DNA of 64,000 bases from Conus ventricosus (GCA_018398815.1 CM031616.1:36477023-36541022), one strand, 5' to 3'. Positions 11,212 to 22,633 are shown, numbered from the stretch's first letter. Made by a program: numbers and translations. Notes: generated by a model not told the origin, from the sequence alone.

Positions 11212-11966
11212 AATAAATCAAGTCTGCTTTGAAATGTTTCAGGATATCAACACCAGGCCAATCATTAGACCATAAGTGACTTGAGTGTGTACAATGTAAT
11301 AAACCTATGGGGACACATTGTTTAGTCTTCTTTAACTGTTTCAAGGTATCAAGGCTAGGCCAATCTGGCCAGCGTGATGCTCTTTAGGAATAACTCCCAA
11401 CTGACATTGACGGAAATCTGGCTGAATTTGCTCAAGTGATTATTTTGTTTTCTAGTTATTCTACTCCCCACTTTTTGAGTCCTCCAAAAGAAATCTACCG
11501 TGGCATTTGCTTTCTTCGTGATTCTGTTGTAAATGTGGCTGTTCCACTATTATATGATAAGATACACGATCTTTACTCATCCCTTTTTGACTGCCGATTA
11601 ATCAACCCGAACACGTCTTCATATCATTTGTCAACAATAAGAATCTTCACTGCTTTTTCTTTTTCCAACGGCAAAACAAATAATTCTACTGTATTCAAGT
11701 GATGGCATGGAATTTCTGGGACTACCCATTAGGTTTAGTGCTTCGGGCAGTCGCGTTTTCTTCTCTTTGCTGTCCAGTTCCTTCCAGACAACCAGGGGCA
11801 GTCTGTTGGTGTAACGGCCGCGGTCGCCAATGAAGAAACATCACTGAAATGTTTCTCCATTGCGACGCTTCTCAGCCTCAATTATCAAAAAATCCACTAA
11901 ACGAGGCATGATCAACAAGTAAACGTATTTTCATAATCAAACTCGATGAGATACACTATAATCTAC
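11212..11966. other. Non-coding or unassigned DNA
   Basis: On the minus strand near 11750-11850 a frame reads GDRGRYTNRLPLVVWKELDS, which looks protein-like. It is closed by a stop just upstream with no usable acceptor in phase, so I could not build an exon. Nothing else was recognised. Confidence 0.35.
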
Positions 11967-12189
11967 CTGTCAAATGTTGTGCTTGTTCTTCTGCAGTACG
12001 CTGGCTGTTGAAGATGGTTGTTCCTGGCAACAACTGCGCAGTCGCAGGAAGTAAATGAAAAACAAGTTCCGGTTTAACTTTCGATTTTCTGGTCGTGTTT
12101 AATGAAAATATTGAACGATCTGACACATGAAATAAAATAGGTTGCTGTGCTCGCTGGGCGAAATTACGAACAGAAGACATACTGACCAT
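11967..12189 (-). CDS. Possible first coding exon of an unknown gene
   Basis: The ATG at 12189 opens MVSMSSVRNFAQRAQQPILF and an open frame runs 74 codons to HLT. It then meets a good donor, G|GTAGAT, after 11967. An Arg-rich, acid-poor start of this kind could be a mitochondrial targeting peptide, but I do not recognise the protein. No matching second exon was found with the right phase: 11720-11850 gives a frame only with doubtful splice sites. The region upstream (12190-12260) is mildly GC-rich. It could equally be chance or part of a repeat. Confidence 0.25.
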
Positions 12190-12298
12190 CTTATGTCTAT
12201 TTACGAACAGAGACCAACAACATCCATGTTATTTTATTTTACTTTTTAACATGCGCGCTGGTGACCTACTCGTTTTTGAGTGAACCAGTATTTTAGGA

Positions 12299-12301
<3 letters not shown>

Positions 12302-12329
<28 letters not shown>
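12302..12329 (+). repeat. (AGT)n microsatellite with LINE-tail flank
   Basis: About nine AGT units are followed by 'atgtagggacg..'. In reverse complement this resembles the (ACT)n tail and nearby 'ggacacatga' of the LINE remnant at 11100-11211. It is therefore probably the tail of a minus-strand LINE. Confidence 0.5.
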
Positions 12330-12472
12330 ATGTAGGGACGTAATCAATTACATAGGCCGTTAAGCCTTTCAATGTCCCCTCGTGTTATTATACTTTTATG
12401 ACAGGGTTGAAAATGCATGCAATATAAATTTTCCTTCTTATTCATCAAAATTCCAAAATTCCAAAAATAGGG

Positions 12473-12800
12473 GGGCCGATAGCTCAGTTGGTAGAGCGCC
12501 GGACTCGTGATCCTGGGGTTACGGGTTCGAATTTCGGTCTAGGGGGATTTTTCCCTCGGAGTTAACATTGGTTCTGACTCCATTCCCCCTATAGTCGTTC
12601 GGATGGGACTATAAACCGAGGTCTAGTCTGTGTCACATGCACTAAAGACCATACACGGACTCTAAAGATCCCGATGCTCATGTCCTAAGACGGGTGAGTA
12701 CCGGCTACACGAAAATACACAATGCATGCAACCTGTGTGCCAGAATAGTCTACTTGAAGACTGTGGGCACGGGGCAGGTTAAACATCCCCATCTGGAAGA
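12473..12800 (+). mobile_element. tRNA-derived SINE, copy 1
   Basis: The head is tRNA-like. An A box (tagctcagttggtagagcg) and a B box (gggttcgaatt) are spaced as in a tRNA, with an anticodon-loop equivalent of CGT (Thr-like). A body shared with 23288-23520 follows ('ttttccctcggagttaacat', then 'ccattcccc..tagtc' and 'gactata..accgagg'). The 3' part ('cccatctggaagaag') abuts the LINE at 12805. The aminoacyl stem is not closed, so this is a SINE rather than a tRNA gene. Confidence 0.8.
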
Positions 12801-12804
12801 AGAG

Positions 12805-13929
12805 AAGAAGATCAAAGCTTCTAAACTGTACTTTAAATTTCAAGTCTTCATCCAGCAAATTCTTAAAAACATTAGTATTTTTAGCAAATTTAAGTGCAGT
12901 TGGCAAACTGTTCCAGTTAGTAATAACTCTGTTACTGAACTTGAATCTCCCCATATTAGTACGAAACTGCTTAACAAATATTTTGCCTTCCGAATTTCTT
13001 GTTCTATCTGTTTTAACAGCCTCAAAAAAATAGTCCCACTGTATGTCCGTTTGCTTGTGAAATATTTTGAACACTTCAATCAAATCCCCTCTAATACGTC
13101 TACCTTTTAAAGAGTACAAATTTAAGTAATTTAATCTATCTGTATAAGACATCTTTGTACATTCTTGCAATATTTTAGTAGCTCTTCTCTGTACTCTTTC
13201 GATTGCTATTGACTGTCTTTTCAAGTGTGGGTACCAGATTATATTTCCATATTCAAGATGCGGTCTAACCATAGCTTTATATAACTTTAAAAACGTTTCT
13301 TTATTTAGGTAAATAAAAGTTCTTTTGATTAATCCAATCATTTGGTTTGCTTTATTTATACACTTATGAATGTGAGTATCAAAAAGTAAATCTTTATCAA
13401 AGATTACACCCAGATCCTTTTCTTCCTTACATTTCTGTACCAGCCTATTTCCACCATCTATTTTCATGCTGTATTCATGTTCTGGATTGTTTTTGCCAAC
13501 ATGCAAAACTTTACATTTTTCAACATTAAAATATAGATTCCACTTGTCTGACCAGTTTTGGAGGCAATTTAAATTTTCTTGCAGACTATTATAGTTATCT
13601 GATTTGTCATATATTTTTGTGTCATCAGCAAAAATTTTACAAAAACTATTTACCTCATCTGGAAGGTCATTTATAAAAATAGTAAACAGTACAGGTCCTA
13701 AAATACTCCCTTGGGGAATACCACTCATAACATCTTTCTCTGTCGACATACAGTTACCCACTCTTACTCTTTGTTTTCTATTTGACAAAAAATCTCTAAT
13801 CCAGTTTAGCAACTTACCTACTATACCGTATGCTTCCATTTTTTTCAATAATCTCTCATGCGGAACCGTATCAAAAGCTTTACGGAAATCAAGGTAAATT
13901 ATATCAACAGAGTACTGATAACGGTCCAT
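12805..13929 (-). mobile_element. CR1-like LINE, 5'-truncated reverse transcriptase
   Basis: One uninterrupted frame of about 375 LINE-derived codons reads through the palm and thumb. It has VDIIYLDFRKAFDTVPHERL, then SGIPQGSILGPVLFTIFIND, FADDTKIYD (catalytic FADD), EKCKVLHVG, EKDLGVIFD, MVRPHLEYGNIIWYP, VQRRATKIL and RRIRGDLIEVFKI. These are typical of CR1/Rex-type non-LTR elements. It lacks the endonuclease and RT fingers, so it cannot transpose on its own. An open frame this long implies a fairly recent insertion. At the 3' side (near 12805) it meets the SINE. At the 5' side (13930) it meets an oppositely oriented LINE. Confidence 0.85.
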
Positions 13930-13944
13930 GTTATGTCACATGAT

Positions 13945-14829
13945 ATGCCTGAGGAGGTAGATTGTAAAGTAAAAAATCTTTGCAGACGACACCAAGGCTT
14001 ACTCTGCCATCCGAAATATAGAAGACAGAGATCATTTACAATTGTGTATACACAATCTAGTGAAATGGACAAATACTTGGCTATTGCAGTTTAATAGCGA
14101 GAAATGCAAAGTTCTGCACCTTGGAAAGAATAATCCACACTATCAGTACACAATACTGGAAAATGGGGTTAATAGAACACTGGAAAGTACTATTGCTGAG
14201 AAGGATTTAGGTGTCGCCATGGACCCAGATTTGAACTTTGAGACTCATATAAACAACATTGTGAAAAAAGGTAATCAAATGGCTGGTCTTCTTGTGAGCA
14301 CTATTACAAATAAATCTCCTGAAATTGTGATTCCATTGTTCAAAGCTCTAGTTAGACCAATTATTGAATATGGAAACTCAGTATGGTGCCCCTATCTTAA
14401 AAAACATATAAATATGATTGAAGGTGTTCAACGGAGATTTACAAAGTGTATAACAAGAATGAGTACTCGTGATCTTAGTTATGAGGAGCGCCTAACTCTG
14501 TTTAGGTTGCCTAGCCTAGAATTCAGAAGACTAAGAGGTGATCTCATTGAAGTATACAAAATTATGCACAATATTTATGATCCTTGTACCACCTCTTCCT
14601 TGTTCACTATGGCTAACTATGAAAAGACTCGAGGACATAACTCCAAAATAACCAAAACAAATTTTGCAACTAACCAGTTCCGCAAGTTTTTTTTACTAAC
14701 CGTATCATTAATCTGTGGAATAACCTTTCCGATGACACTATCAACGCGCCTTCAGTAAACGCATTTAAAAATCAAATTGACAAAAAGTTTAAAGACCAGG
14801 TATTTTCCACTGAGTTGGATCTTTATTAA
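13945..14829 (+). mobile_element. Second CR1-like LINE fragment, opposite orientation
   Basis: It starts at a MPEEVDCKVK block just before FADDTK (13977 onward). It continues with SEKCKVLHLGKNNPH, EKDLGVAMDPDLNFE, LVRPIIEYGNSVWCPY, VQRRFTKCI and RRLRGDLIEVYKI, and ends at a stop at 14827-14829. One frameshift lies in the T8 run at about 14685-14692. After it the frame resumes with an INLWNNLSDD block, and the predicted tail then runs to the stop. Protein differences from the neighbour show it is a different subfamily, so the pair is not one inverted element. Confidence 0.82.
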
Positions 14830-16409
14830 TATGATGATAAATGTAGTATACACTATGCCTGACTTAAGCCATTGGGGCTTTCACGAGAAAGTGATCCAAA
14901 AGCACATAAATGGATACTGATTATGAGGGCAAAAGGCTATTAGCCTATAGCCATACATTTCTGTGATTCTGTGATGACATGCCCGTATCGTTTTTGTTTT
15001 GAACTTGTAGCAGACGAGCTAGAATTACAAATAACAACACTCACACACACACGCACAAACACACACATACACGCGCGCGCAGGGGCACGTTTCGACCTTT
15101 TGGTCTTCTTCAGGCCGGACAAGTTACATTCAAACTATGAACATCATTTTCTTTGTCAAATTTGAAGTCAGCAAATGTCAACTGGTGCTCTTAACTCCAA
15201 CTTATTTGTGGAGATAATGAATAAAGGTTTGAGATAGGTTTGGAACTGCTCGTAAGCGCTAAACTGTAATATGGTAAAATGGGTCATGCAAATAAAACTT
15301 TACCCAATAATGTCACATAATACATCAGTGGGAATCGAACACAGAGTGTGGACACCTCAGAGCCAACGATCAAACAAGATTATGGTAAATCGATGTCTGA
15401 CAACCAATCAGATGACGTAACCATTGTCAGTTATAAGGTAGCAAGGGTTGAACATTCAAGTGTTTTATTACCATTGCCCAGCTGACCATCATACAGATTT
15501 TGTTTTCAGGGCTCTCCAACTCGTACAGGAAAAACTGACACATCCTGCACAACAACAGCAGCAGCAACAACAGCAAAGACAAGAATAACAAAAGCAGTTA
15601 ACGATAAATACTTGCTGATCAAGCTAAGACCTCAAGGCATTCCCCTCCAATTCTCACTCAAAACAAACAAACAAACAAAAACCCAGTTTTAAAAAATGAA
15701 AAGAAAGCCAATTCTTTTCAATTAAAGTCTTTTTTCCAAAGCCACATGGCCATTTCAACACTGCAGAAAGGACATCTAGTGTCTACTCAGGACAAGAGCA
15801 CAAGTTTCACCTATACTCACAAGAGCATAAACAAAATCTGAAAAAAAAGAAAAGAAAGAAAAACAAATTAAAAAAAAAAATGAAGAAAAAAGAAAAGAAC
15901 TTGCATATCATAAATTCTAAACATAAAAAAATATCTAAAAGAATTTCTATACAAAGACAGGAAGGTGGTCCACGCGACGACAGTAGAAAGATGAACTTAC
16001 ACTTACCCAAATACCCCACCATCCTCTTTTTATTTATTTATTTTTTTATTATTATTTTTTTTTGTGTGTAGGGACACGCATAGAACTTAAAGAAGGCGGA
16101 GAAGCTGTTCAAAATAAGAGACTTCATCTTTGAATCGAAGATGGATCTAAACAACATTCAATCAGAGAATGTTCGTTATTGTTTCAACTTTATGTTGTCT
16201 TTCATCTCTGTTTTTATTCCCCTTGGTCTAAACATTCTATTGATCTGTCAACAATGTTGGTCTACTGATTCACCAAACTGTGTAATCTTTCTTGTGATTG
16301 GTGAGAAAAGCCGTCCTCGTAATTCACTTGTTTTGAGAAAGGACAGGGTGAAAAGACAACGAGCAGTTTAACAAAATTGAAGGGCAGCGCGCTCAGACGC
16401 GTGCGCACG

Positions 16410-16456
<47 letters not shown>

Positions 16457-16614
16457 AAGAGAGAGAGAGAGAGTGTGTGTGTGTGCACTCGTACATACTG
16501 AGAAATTGTAAAACTGCGCCGTTTTCCATAGAACATGACGTTCCTGGATTCCAGAAGTTTTTACGTAAACTTTTTCTGAGATTAATCCGTTACTGTGCCT
16601 CTTCCACTAAACAC

Positions 16615-16645
<31 letters not shown>

Positions 16646-16835
16646 ACACCCCTACCGTTTTGTCTCCCAAATCCTGAGTGGTAGTTGCTTTGCTCTAAGG
16701 CCGAAAATTAGTTACAAATGAAGATCACAAAGTCATGACCGTCCAATTTTACCTCTTTGACAGCATCATGCAGTTTTCCTGAACTGCACTACAGGTCTAG
16801 TTGCAAAGTGAGACGACTGCAGGCGGAAATCGAAA
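14830..16835. other. Non-coding, A/T-rich with microsatellites
   Basis: About 15085-15127 carries the inverted form of the 'cctgaagaagacc..ggtcgaaac' hairpin, next to a short (CA)n/(CG)n run at 15040-15080. A (TG)n/(GA)n compound lies at 16411-16485, a (CT)n at 16617-16640, and the repeat shared with 136-180 at about 16796-16840. No gene was seen. Confidence 0.55.
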
Positions 16836-17203
16836 CAAATCTTAAATAAATGTTAACGAACCGCCAAGAGAAACGTGGACAAACGAGTCACAAGACAAAA
16901 CACGATGCGTTTCGACCTCTTAGGTCTTCTTCAGGCAAGACACAAACAAATAATACAACGAAAATGAACGAATTTGGTACTCAGCTTCGATCTCTTCACT
17001 CTTCAGTGCAAGGTAGGCGTTGATTCCTTGCACTGAAGAGTGAAGAGATCGAAGCTGAGTACCAAATTCGTTCATTTTCGTTGTATTATTTGTTTGTGTC
17101 TTGCCTGAAGAAGACCTAAGAGGTCGAAACGCGTCGTGTTTTGTCTTCTGACTCGTTTGTCCACGTTTCTCTTGGCGGTTTGCTAACATTTATTTAAGAT
17201 TTG
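16836..17203. repeat. Foldback element: 177-bp inverted arms, 14-bp loop
   Basis: The left arm 16836-17012 is the reverse complement of 17027-17203 with about four mismatches. The spacer is 17013-17026. The arms carry cttcagtgcaag at the loop and the hairpin motif cctgaagaagacc-taaga-ggtcgaaac once in each arm, in opposite sense. Any transcript would form near-perfect duplex RNA. Related single copies of the motif lie at 15085-15127 and 51725-51760. No target duplication could be set. Confidence 0.9.
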
Positions 17204-17499
17204 CACTACAGTTGTGTGTCGCTCAGGCCTGGTTGGTATTGAGCTATTTAACGAGACACAAAATGCATGCAGTCCAGTGATATTGTAATTGCTACCAAGA
17301 GTGCATTGAACATGAGGAATAAACCCACCATTCCAACCCCCTCCTTCATATATTGGGTCGTCCTAACAATGCCTCCCTCCGCCCCACTACCCTCTACCCC
17401 CACCCCCCTTCTCCGTCTGACCTCTGCCAAGCATACATATAAAAGAAAAGTTTTCATAGTAATTTAGCATGTAATTTTGCATTTCATGTGCTACGGTAT
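17204..17499. other. Non-coding spacer
   Basis: C-rich sequence at 17370-17410. No gene was recognised. Confidence 0.5.
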
Positions 17500-17815
17500 G
17501 TAAACAATTATGTGATGTTCCTCTAGTCTAGAAGTGCATTCTTTGAGATCTGCCTTGCTATCATTCAGAAGTTCAATGTCATCAGCGAAACGTAGGTTCT
17601 GAAGAGGTCTCCCTTCAATGGATCTGTAGTGAAGTCCAGAAGCGTTTCCTGCATTATACTCTGCAAATATATGCTGAAGACCATGGAAAAGAGAAGACAA
17701 CCCTGATCGGTGCAGTCCCATGGCTGTTTGGAAGGCATCAGGTTGTTATTCAGGAGGACAACGTTGTTTGCATCTGTTGAACATTGCTCTTTTAACCTGG
17801 ATAGTGTTTTCATAG
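17500..17815 (-). pseudogene. RTE-type reverse-transcriptase remnant
   Basis: One minus frame reads QGCLLFSMVFSIYLQSIMQE, the usual RQGCLLSP-LFN-YLE-IM-E block of RTE-like LINEs. After a frameshift a second reads GRPLQNLRFADDIELL, the RFADD catalytic block. The two overlap in position in adjacent frames, as expected from one or two indels. It is short and dead. Confidence 0.72.
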
Positions 17816-17819
17816 TAGA

Positions 17820-18025
17820 TCAACAGCTGTAGTGAAGTGGTTAGCATCGCAGACTTGTAGGTTAGAAAATCGTAGGTACAATTCCCATTAAATTTAAAGA
17901 CATTGATGTTTAGATTTTGTCTCCGAGTGCATATCCATTGTGAATTTGCTTCAAAGTCATCAGTATCAGTAAAGTTCACGGCAGCTGCTAAAGGATAGAC
18001 ATGTGGCTCCTTGAGAGAGGCACTC
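17820..18025 (+). mobile_element. tRNA-derived SINE-like repeat
   Basis: An A-box-like 'tgaagtggttagc' and B-box-like 'gtaggtacaattcc' lie about 35 bp apart, as in tRNA-derived SINE heads. The body ends at 'cactcgcc'. No second clear copy lies in the window, so confidence is low. Confidence 0.4.
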
Positions 18026-19051
18026 GCCATTGTTGACTCCTAATCCAAGAAATTGTTTTCGAGATCAGCAGCAGCTTTAATTGTCGGGTGGTGTCCTACA
18101 ACTGCTGGATCAGATCAGGTACCAGTCCACTGAAATGACTCGGCAGTGCAGTGTCTCCTCTGACGAGTTTCCTTGGGTATGGTTCTGTATGAGGGACCGC
18201 CATGGCGGACATATATGAACAATTTGTTGTCAGAACAACAGTTCCTCATGACATGCCACAAACCTACAAGCTACTAAAGGCCAATGACGCTCTCACAGTC
18301 AGTAAAGCTGTGGTTGAGATCACATTGTTAAATGTAGTTCTTTATCGGTGGTTTGATGTGGAATATCAGTTCAGACGAGCTCCTTTTTAAACAGAATCTT
18401 CTTGTTGAATCTGTTCAATTCCACCCTGAATACTGTTTTATTGGAATGGCTAATCAAAGCAATGTTTCTGGACTTTCATCAGACTTGCTGGTCTTTTTGG
18501 GGGTACAGAAACAATTGTATTGTATGATGATATAAACTGTCTCAACTGGTTTCCTTGAGTGGGAATCTGAGCTGCCCAGCTGAGGAAGAAAGTGAAAATG
18601 TCCCTATGGCTCAAAGCCATTTCTTTCATCCTTTTTTTTTTTGTTTTTGTTTTATATGTTGTTGCTTTTCTCAACCAAAGTATATTTTGCTATTGAACTT
18701 TGCCAGAAGAAATCCCTCTTCTGCTGTGGGCACTTTCATACGCAAAAAGAGTATGCTGCACATAGCCTCACTTCATTGTTGGCATATCTATTCAAAAGAC
18801 TTGTTATGGAGTTTGTTTATTATTTTGAACTTATTTATTTATCTATCTACCCCCCACCTCCCTCCCATTCTGTTTTTTGACCGACGGTTGTCAATGGCAC
18901 GATGGGTTCTGGCACTCTGTGTTTCAATAGTGCTGCTTGCACATCCTCCTCCTTTGAAACCAATGCTATCTATGAATTAAAATCCAAATCAAAACATTCA
19001 CACTGATTTCCAAATTTACCCAAAAACCTGATGCAGTCTCTCTCTCTCTCT

Positions 19052-19083
<32 letters not shown>

Positions 19084-19916
19084 ACATAATCCATGTGTCA
19101 GTGAAACCAAATGTAACATATAATACTTATTATTCTCAAATTTTTCGATATCACGTCAGTGGCAGTGTGCATGTAAGAAAGGTGGGACCAGCAGGCAGAC
19201 TGAACACTTTGGCCTTGCTGGCTTCTTCGCATTTTCGTAGATCAAGAGGGACTTTGTGCAAGTTATTAACCACTTCAAGACTCCAGTCAGTGCACACTGA
19301 GAGTTGTTCAACTGAACAGATCTTCATGAAGCTTTTAGAATCTGATTTCTTTGAATATTTTATTTACCCCCCCCCCCCCCCCCCCCCCCCCCTTTAAGGA
19401 AATGTCTTTTGTTCTGTAATTTTCTGTGTGGCATTAATCCCTTGTTGTTCATTCCAGTTCCACCCACACGGCAATACCTAGTCTCATCCTGATGCAGTCT
19501 CAACCCTAGCACTTCACAGGCAGTTATCACAATCATGTCATTGTGGGTAACACATCAGACGAGACACGGCGCTGTTGCTGAGCCACTTGAATAAGCATGA
19601 AAAGGCTGTGGAAATGCACCATCTCATTTACAGATAACTCTTAGGAGGTGTGTCCACTTGTCTATCGAAAGACTGAGTCCTAACATGCTAATATACCTTT
19701 CTGACAATGTGGCAGCATTATCATGCAGCAATAAGTGCGAGTGTGGTCTGAACTTCACAAATCAAACAAGCCGACTTTCAACATATATCACTGCTTGTAT
19801 GACAATGCCAAGAAAAGCAGGTTGTCGGCTTTGTCATTCAGTTTGAGTACTCCCAGAATTCACTGAGGTTTCAGCTTTCTTTAAAACAAATCAAAACTAG
19901 TGTTGGCTGTCCAGCA
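18026..19916. other. Non-coding, with two very long C tracts
   Basis: C30 lies at 19054-19083 after a (CT)n run, and C26 at 19367-19392. About 18095-18180 resembles 4550-4660. No conserved exon was read. Confidence 0.55.
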
Positions 19917-20665
19917 TCAGACGTGGGAATCTTCCGCCTTTCGGCGGAATTCCGCCTTTTTGGAGGCCTCGGAGGTCATTTTTGAGATCGATGCAAATCC
20001 GTTGAGAAAACTGGGGGGTGTATGTATAGTGAGGTTTGTTTTTCGTAAGCAAAAGCTTGGATCGCGATTTTGTTCTCGATCGGTTTGTTCTCAAATGGAA
20101 AACTTCCGGCTCGTTTGGGCACCCAGGACAGATTACAGTGAATAATGGAATTCAGCTTACCGAAACTACAAAGAAGGGAAGTAATCACTTAGCTGTGAAA
20201 AGTGCCATTTGCGGATTCCGGCGCCATATTGTCTTACAACTTGCACGTCCAAAGTTCCGAAGTCGTCAACATGTTCCGACAAATCACCGAGAATGAGAAA
20301 GTTTTGGCCACGGAGATCGATTCCTCTGTGAAAAACAAGTGGAACTGGAAGTGGCTGGAGGAAGATGTGCGTACAACAGTGACTTTATCGTGTGGTAAAG
20401 AGACCGTTAGCCACGAGGTGAAGGTCCGTGTGGGAAAATGGAATAAAAAGCTTGTTATTTTATTTTTTTCTTGCCAGTTTATGCATTTCTGGGGTGATTT
20501 TTAGATACTGAAATATGAAAAATGCTCAGCTTCAGGGGGCTTTGCCCCCTGACCCCCACCAGGGGCTTTGCCCCTGGACCCCACCGGGGCCTACGGCGGC
20601 CCCCGGACCCCCGCCTAATTTTCCTCCTTTTTCACTTTTTCTTATTCCCACCTCTGAGCATGCAA
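19917..20665 (+). mobile_element. BED-finger-like transposon module, copy B, with triple-hairpin repeat
   Basis: The leader and first ORF segment match copy A at 1806-2430. At about 20485-20665 it carries the second copy of the GC-rich triple hairpin, 55-60 bp beyond the point where A/B similarity stops. The inverted motif ttccgcc-tttc-ggcggaa is intact near the left end. Confidence 0.6.
20271..20429 (+). CDS. BED-like element, first exon (copy B)
   Basis: The ATG at 20271 opens MFRQITENEKVLATEIDSSV, followed by KNKWNWKWLEEDV and VSHEVKVR. Over 53 codons it tracks copy A residue for residue with conservative changes. After CGT (20427-20429) similarity stops and the next bases are GTGGGA, a possible splice donor. 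Copy A instead reads on into the finger (LKDCMRKITYPGQ). Either an intron begins here that is missing from copy A, or a deletion or insertion has rearranged this copy. The rest of the protein was not found. Function unknown; first exon of a transposase-like gene is the best inference. Confidence 0.4.
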
Positions 20666-21122
20666 AGTGCCATAACTTTCTGAAACTGTATTAATAGAAA
20701 GAGCATAGTAGTTTCCTTGCTTGTCTTTCTAAATATGATTATCGAACACTCTTTCTAAAGGGCCCAAAGCCAACTTTACCAACAGTCCTACTCCTGCTGT
20801 ATGACCGAGATGGACCTGCGTGTCACTTTTCATTTAGTTACACAACGATGATAATATCAATTCTATTCGTCTTGTTGGAATAATTCTTGCCTTGCCCCAC
20901 ATGAACAGTAAGGATAAGAAACACCTTGCAAAAGTGAAGATCTATTTAGTCTGTAAAATGGATGGTTTCAGGATTCCCACTCAAAACCACAGCCAAAATA
21001 TAAGATCGACGTCATGTTCTTTCCTACCTGTTGTAACAAATAAACTGAGCAATAATTTAATTGTCAGTCCAAACTGACATTCAGAAATCAAGATAATGAA
21101 ATTTGTACACACACATACACAC

Positions 21123-21173
<51 letters not shown>

Positions 21174-21740
21174 ACACACATACACACTGTGTCTCCTGAC
21201 AACAAAAGATAAGAATAAAAATCAACCATACAGACCTTTTCATACACTTTATTGTACTCATAGTAATTTCATTACCCAGATGTGAGATGCCACACTGCAA
21301 ATCTTCTCACACTATTTTTTTGTGTGTTCATCCCAGTCAGACAGTACCCACTCTAGGCTGCATGGCTTACAACTTCTGAACTGTGACTCACGGCCTTTGG
21401 TTAGTGCTCATGGTAAACCCTGTCAAAACCTTCAAATAACAGCTCGTTCCCTTTAATCGCCATTTTTTGGTTTGATGGATTTCAGGTCGATACTGAAAGA
21501 TCTGATGGCTGTAAATTTTCATAGACACATCCCTTCCCCTCTTTTCCAGCACATGTACAATGATTGACAGACGCTCTACCACAGCTGATCCAGTAAGGAC
21601 ACCCTAGAATAACAGAAGATAAACACTGGCAACAAGTAAACCCATACTCATGATATTTTGTTTTTAATTCTTGGATTTTAGAACATATTTACATATCACG
21701 CACGCACGCACGCACGCACGCACACACGCACGCACGCATG

Positions 21741-21772
<32 letters not shown>

Positions 21773-22305
21773 CACACACACACACACACAAACAGTAATT
21801 GCAAGAGTTGGTTGACTTGATTACTTTTGTGCATGTGCAGATGTGTTGGACTAAACCAAGGGAACGTATGAGCACTAGTGTGTGTGTATGTATAAGTGCT
21901 GTTACACTAGAGCTGAAATTTGTGAGCCAGGGCATAAGTTTTGTCATTTGACTGAAAGCAATTTTAGTCCCCTAATGCTTCAGATGATGATCAGGAATAC
22001 ACCAATCACTGCTAATTTCAGAAAAAAGACAAGACAGAGCGAAAATAGGAAGCCTACTTCTCAAGTGCTGGCCCGTGGAATGAAGGAATAGGTGCTTATT
22101 CAGCACTGAAGGAATGAAGAGAGCTGATTGGCTTGCAGACGAGCAAATAACAGGGACATCTTTGTACTGAGTTAGCCGAGAAAAGCTTCGGCCAACGAAG
22201 CTAACTTACTGGTCTTTCAAAGGAAAAAAAAAAGAAATTCTGCATTTAACTACTTTTTTTTTCTTCTCCAAAATAGGGATATAGATGAAAACTTTGGAAT
22301 GTTTG

Positions 22306-22343
<38 letters not shown>

Positions 22344-22356
22344 CGTGCGTGCGTCG

Positions 22357-22391
<35 letters not shown>

Positions 22392-22633
22392 TGTGAATGT
22401 ATGTGCATGTGCATGACAACACACACATGCTTGCGTGTGTGTATGTGTACAGTTGCGTCCATGTCGATGGTAGTACATTTCCTCCTGCACGTCTCAGAAG
22501 TCCAGTCTCTCTTTAACATATGTTAAAGTATGTATTTGCACACAGGTGTTACAATTCATGCCTGTGCATCCCCCAAGTCCTTGAGGACAAAAAAATTCCA
22601 AGAAACGACGGCTATCACCACACTCTGGACCCA
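20666..22633. repeat. Downstream of RLIG1: microsatellite-rich non-coding DNA
   Basis: (CA)n at 21103-21186, (GCAC)n/(CA)n at 21700-21790, and (TG)n/(TGCG)n at 22310-22412. No gene was seen. RLIG1's 3' UTR should start below 22634. An AATAAA on the minus strand near 21250 could be its signal, but this is unproven. Confidence 0.55.

Noticed and set aside
11720..11850. Second exon joined to the 11967-12189 frame
   Set aside because: The only AG acceptor gives a phase that reads a different, unconvincing frame, and the protein-like frame is closed by a TGA at the junction.
12478..12548. Functional tRNA gene (Thr-like)
   Set aside because: The A and B boxes are good, but the acceptor stem does not close and the same head with a shared body recurs at 23288 and 23035, so it is a SINE.
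17090..17150. Calling a hammerhead ribozyme as a feature
   Set aside because: The core is only partly matched (extra A before the stem, no sure cleavage triplet or outer helices), so it is kept as a hypothesis only.
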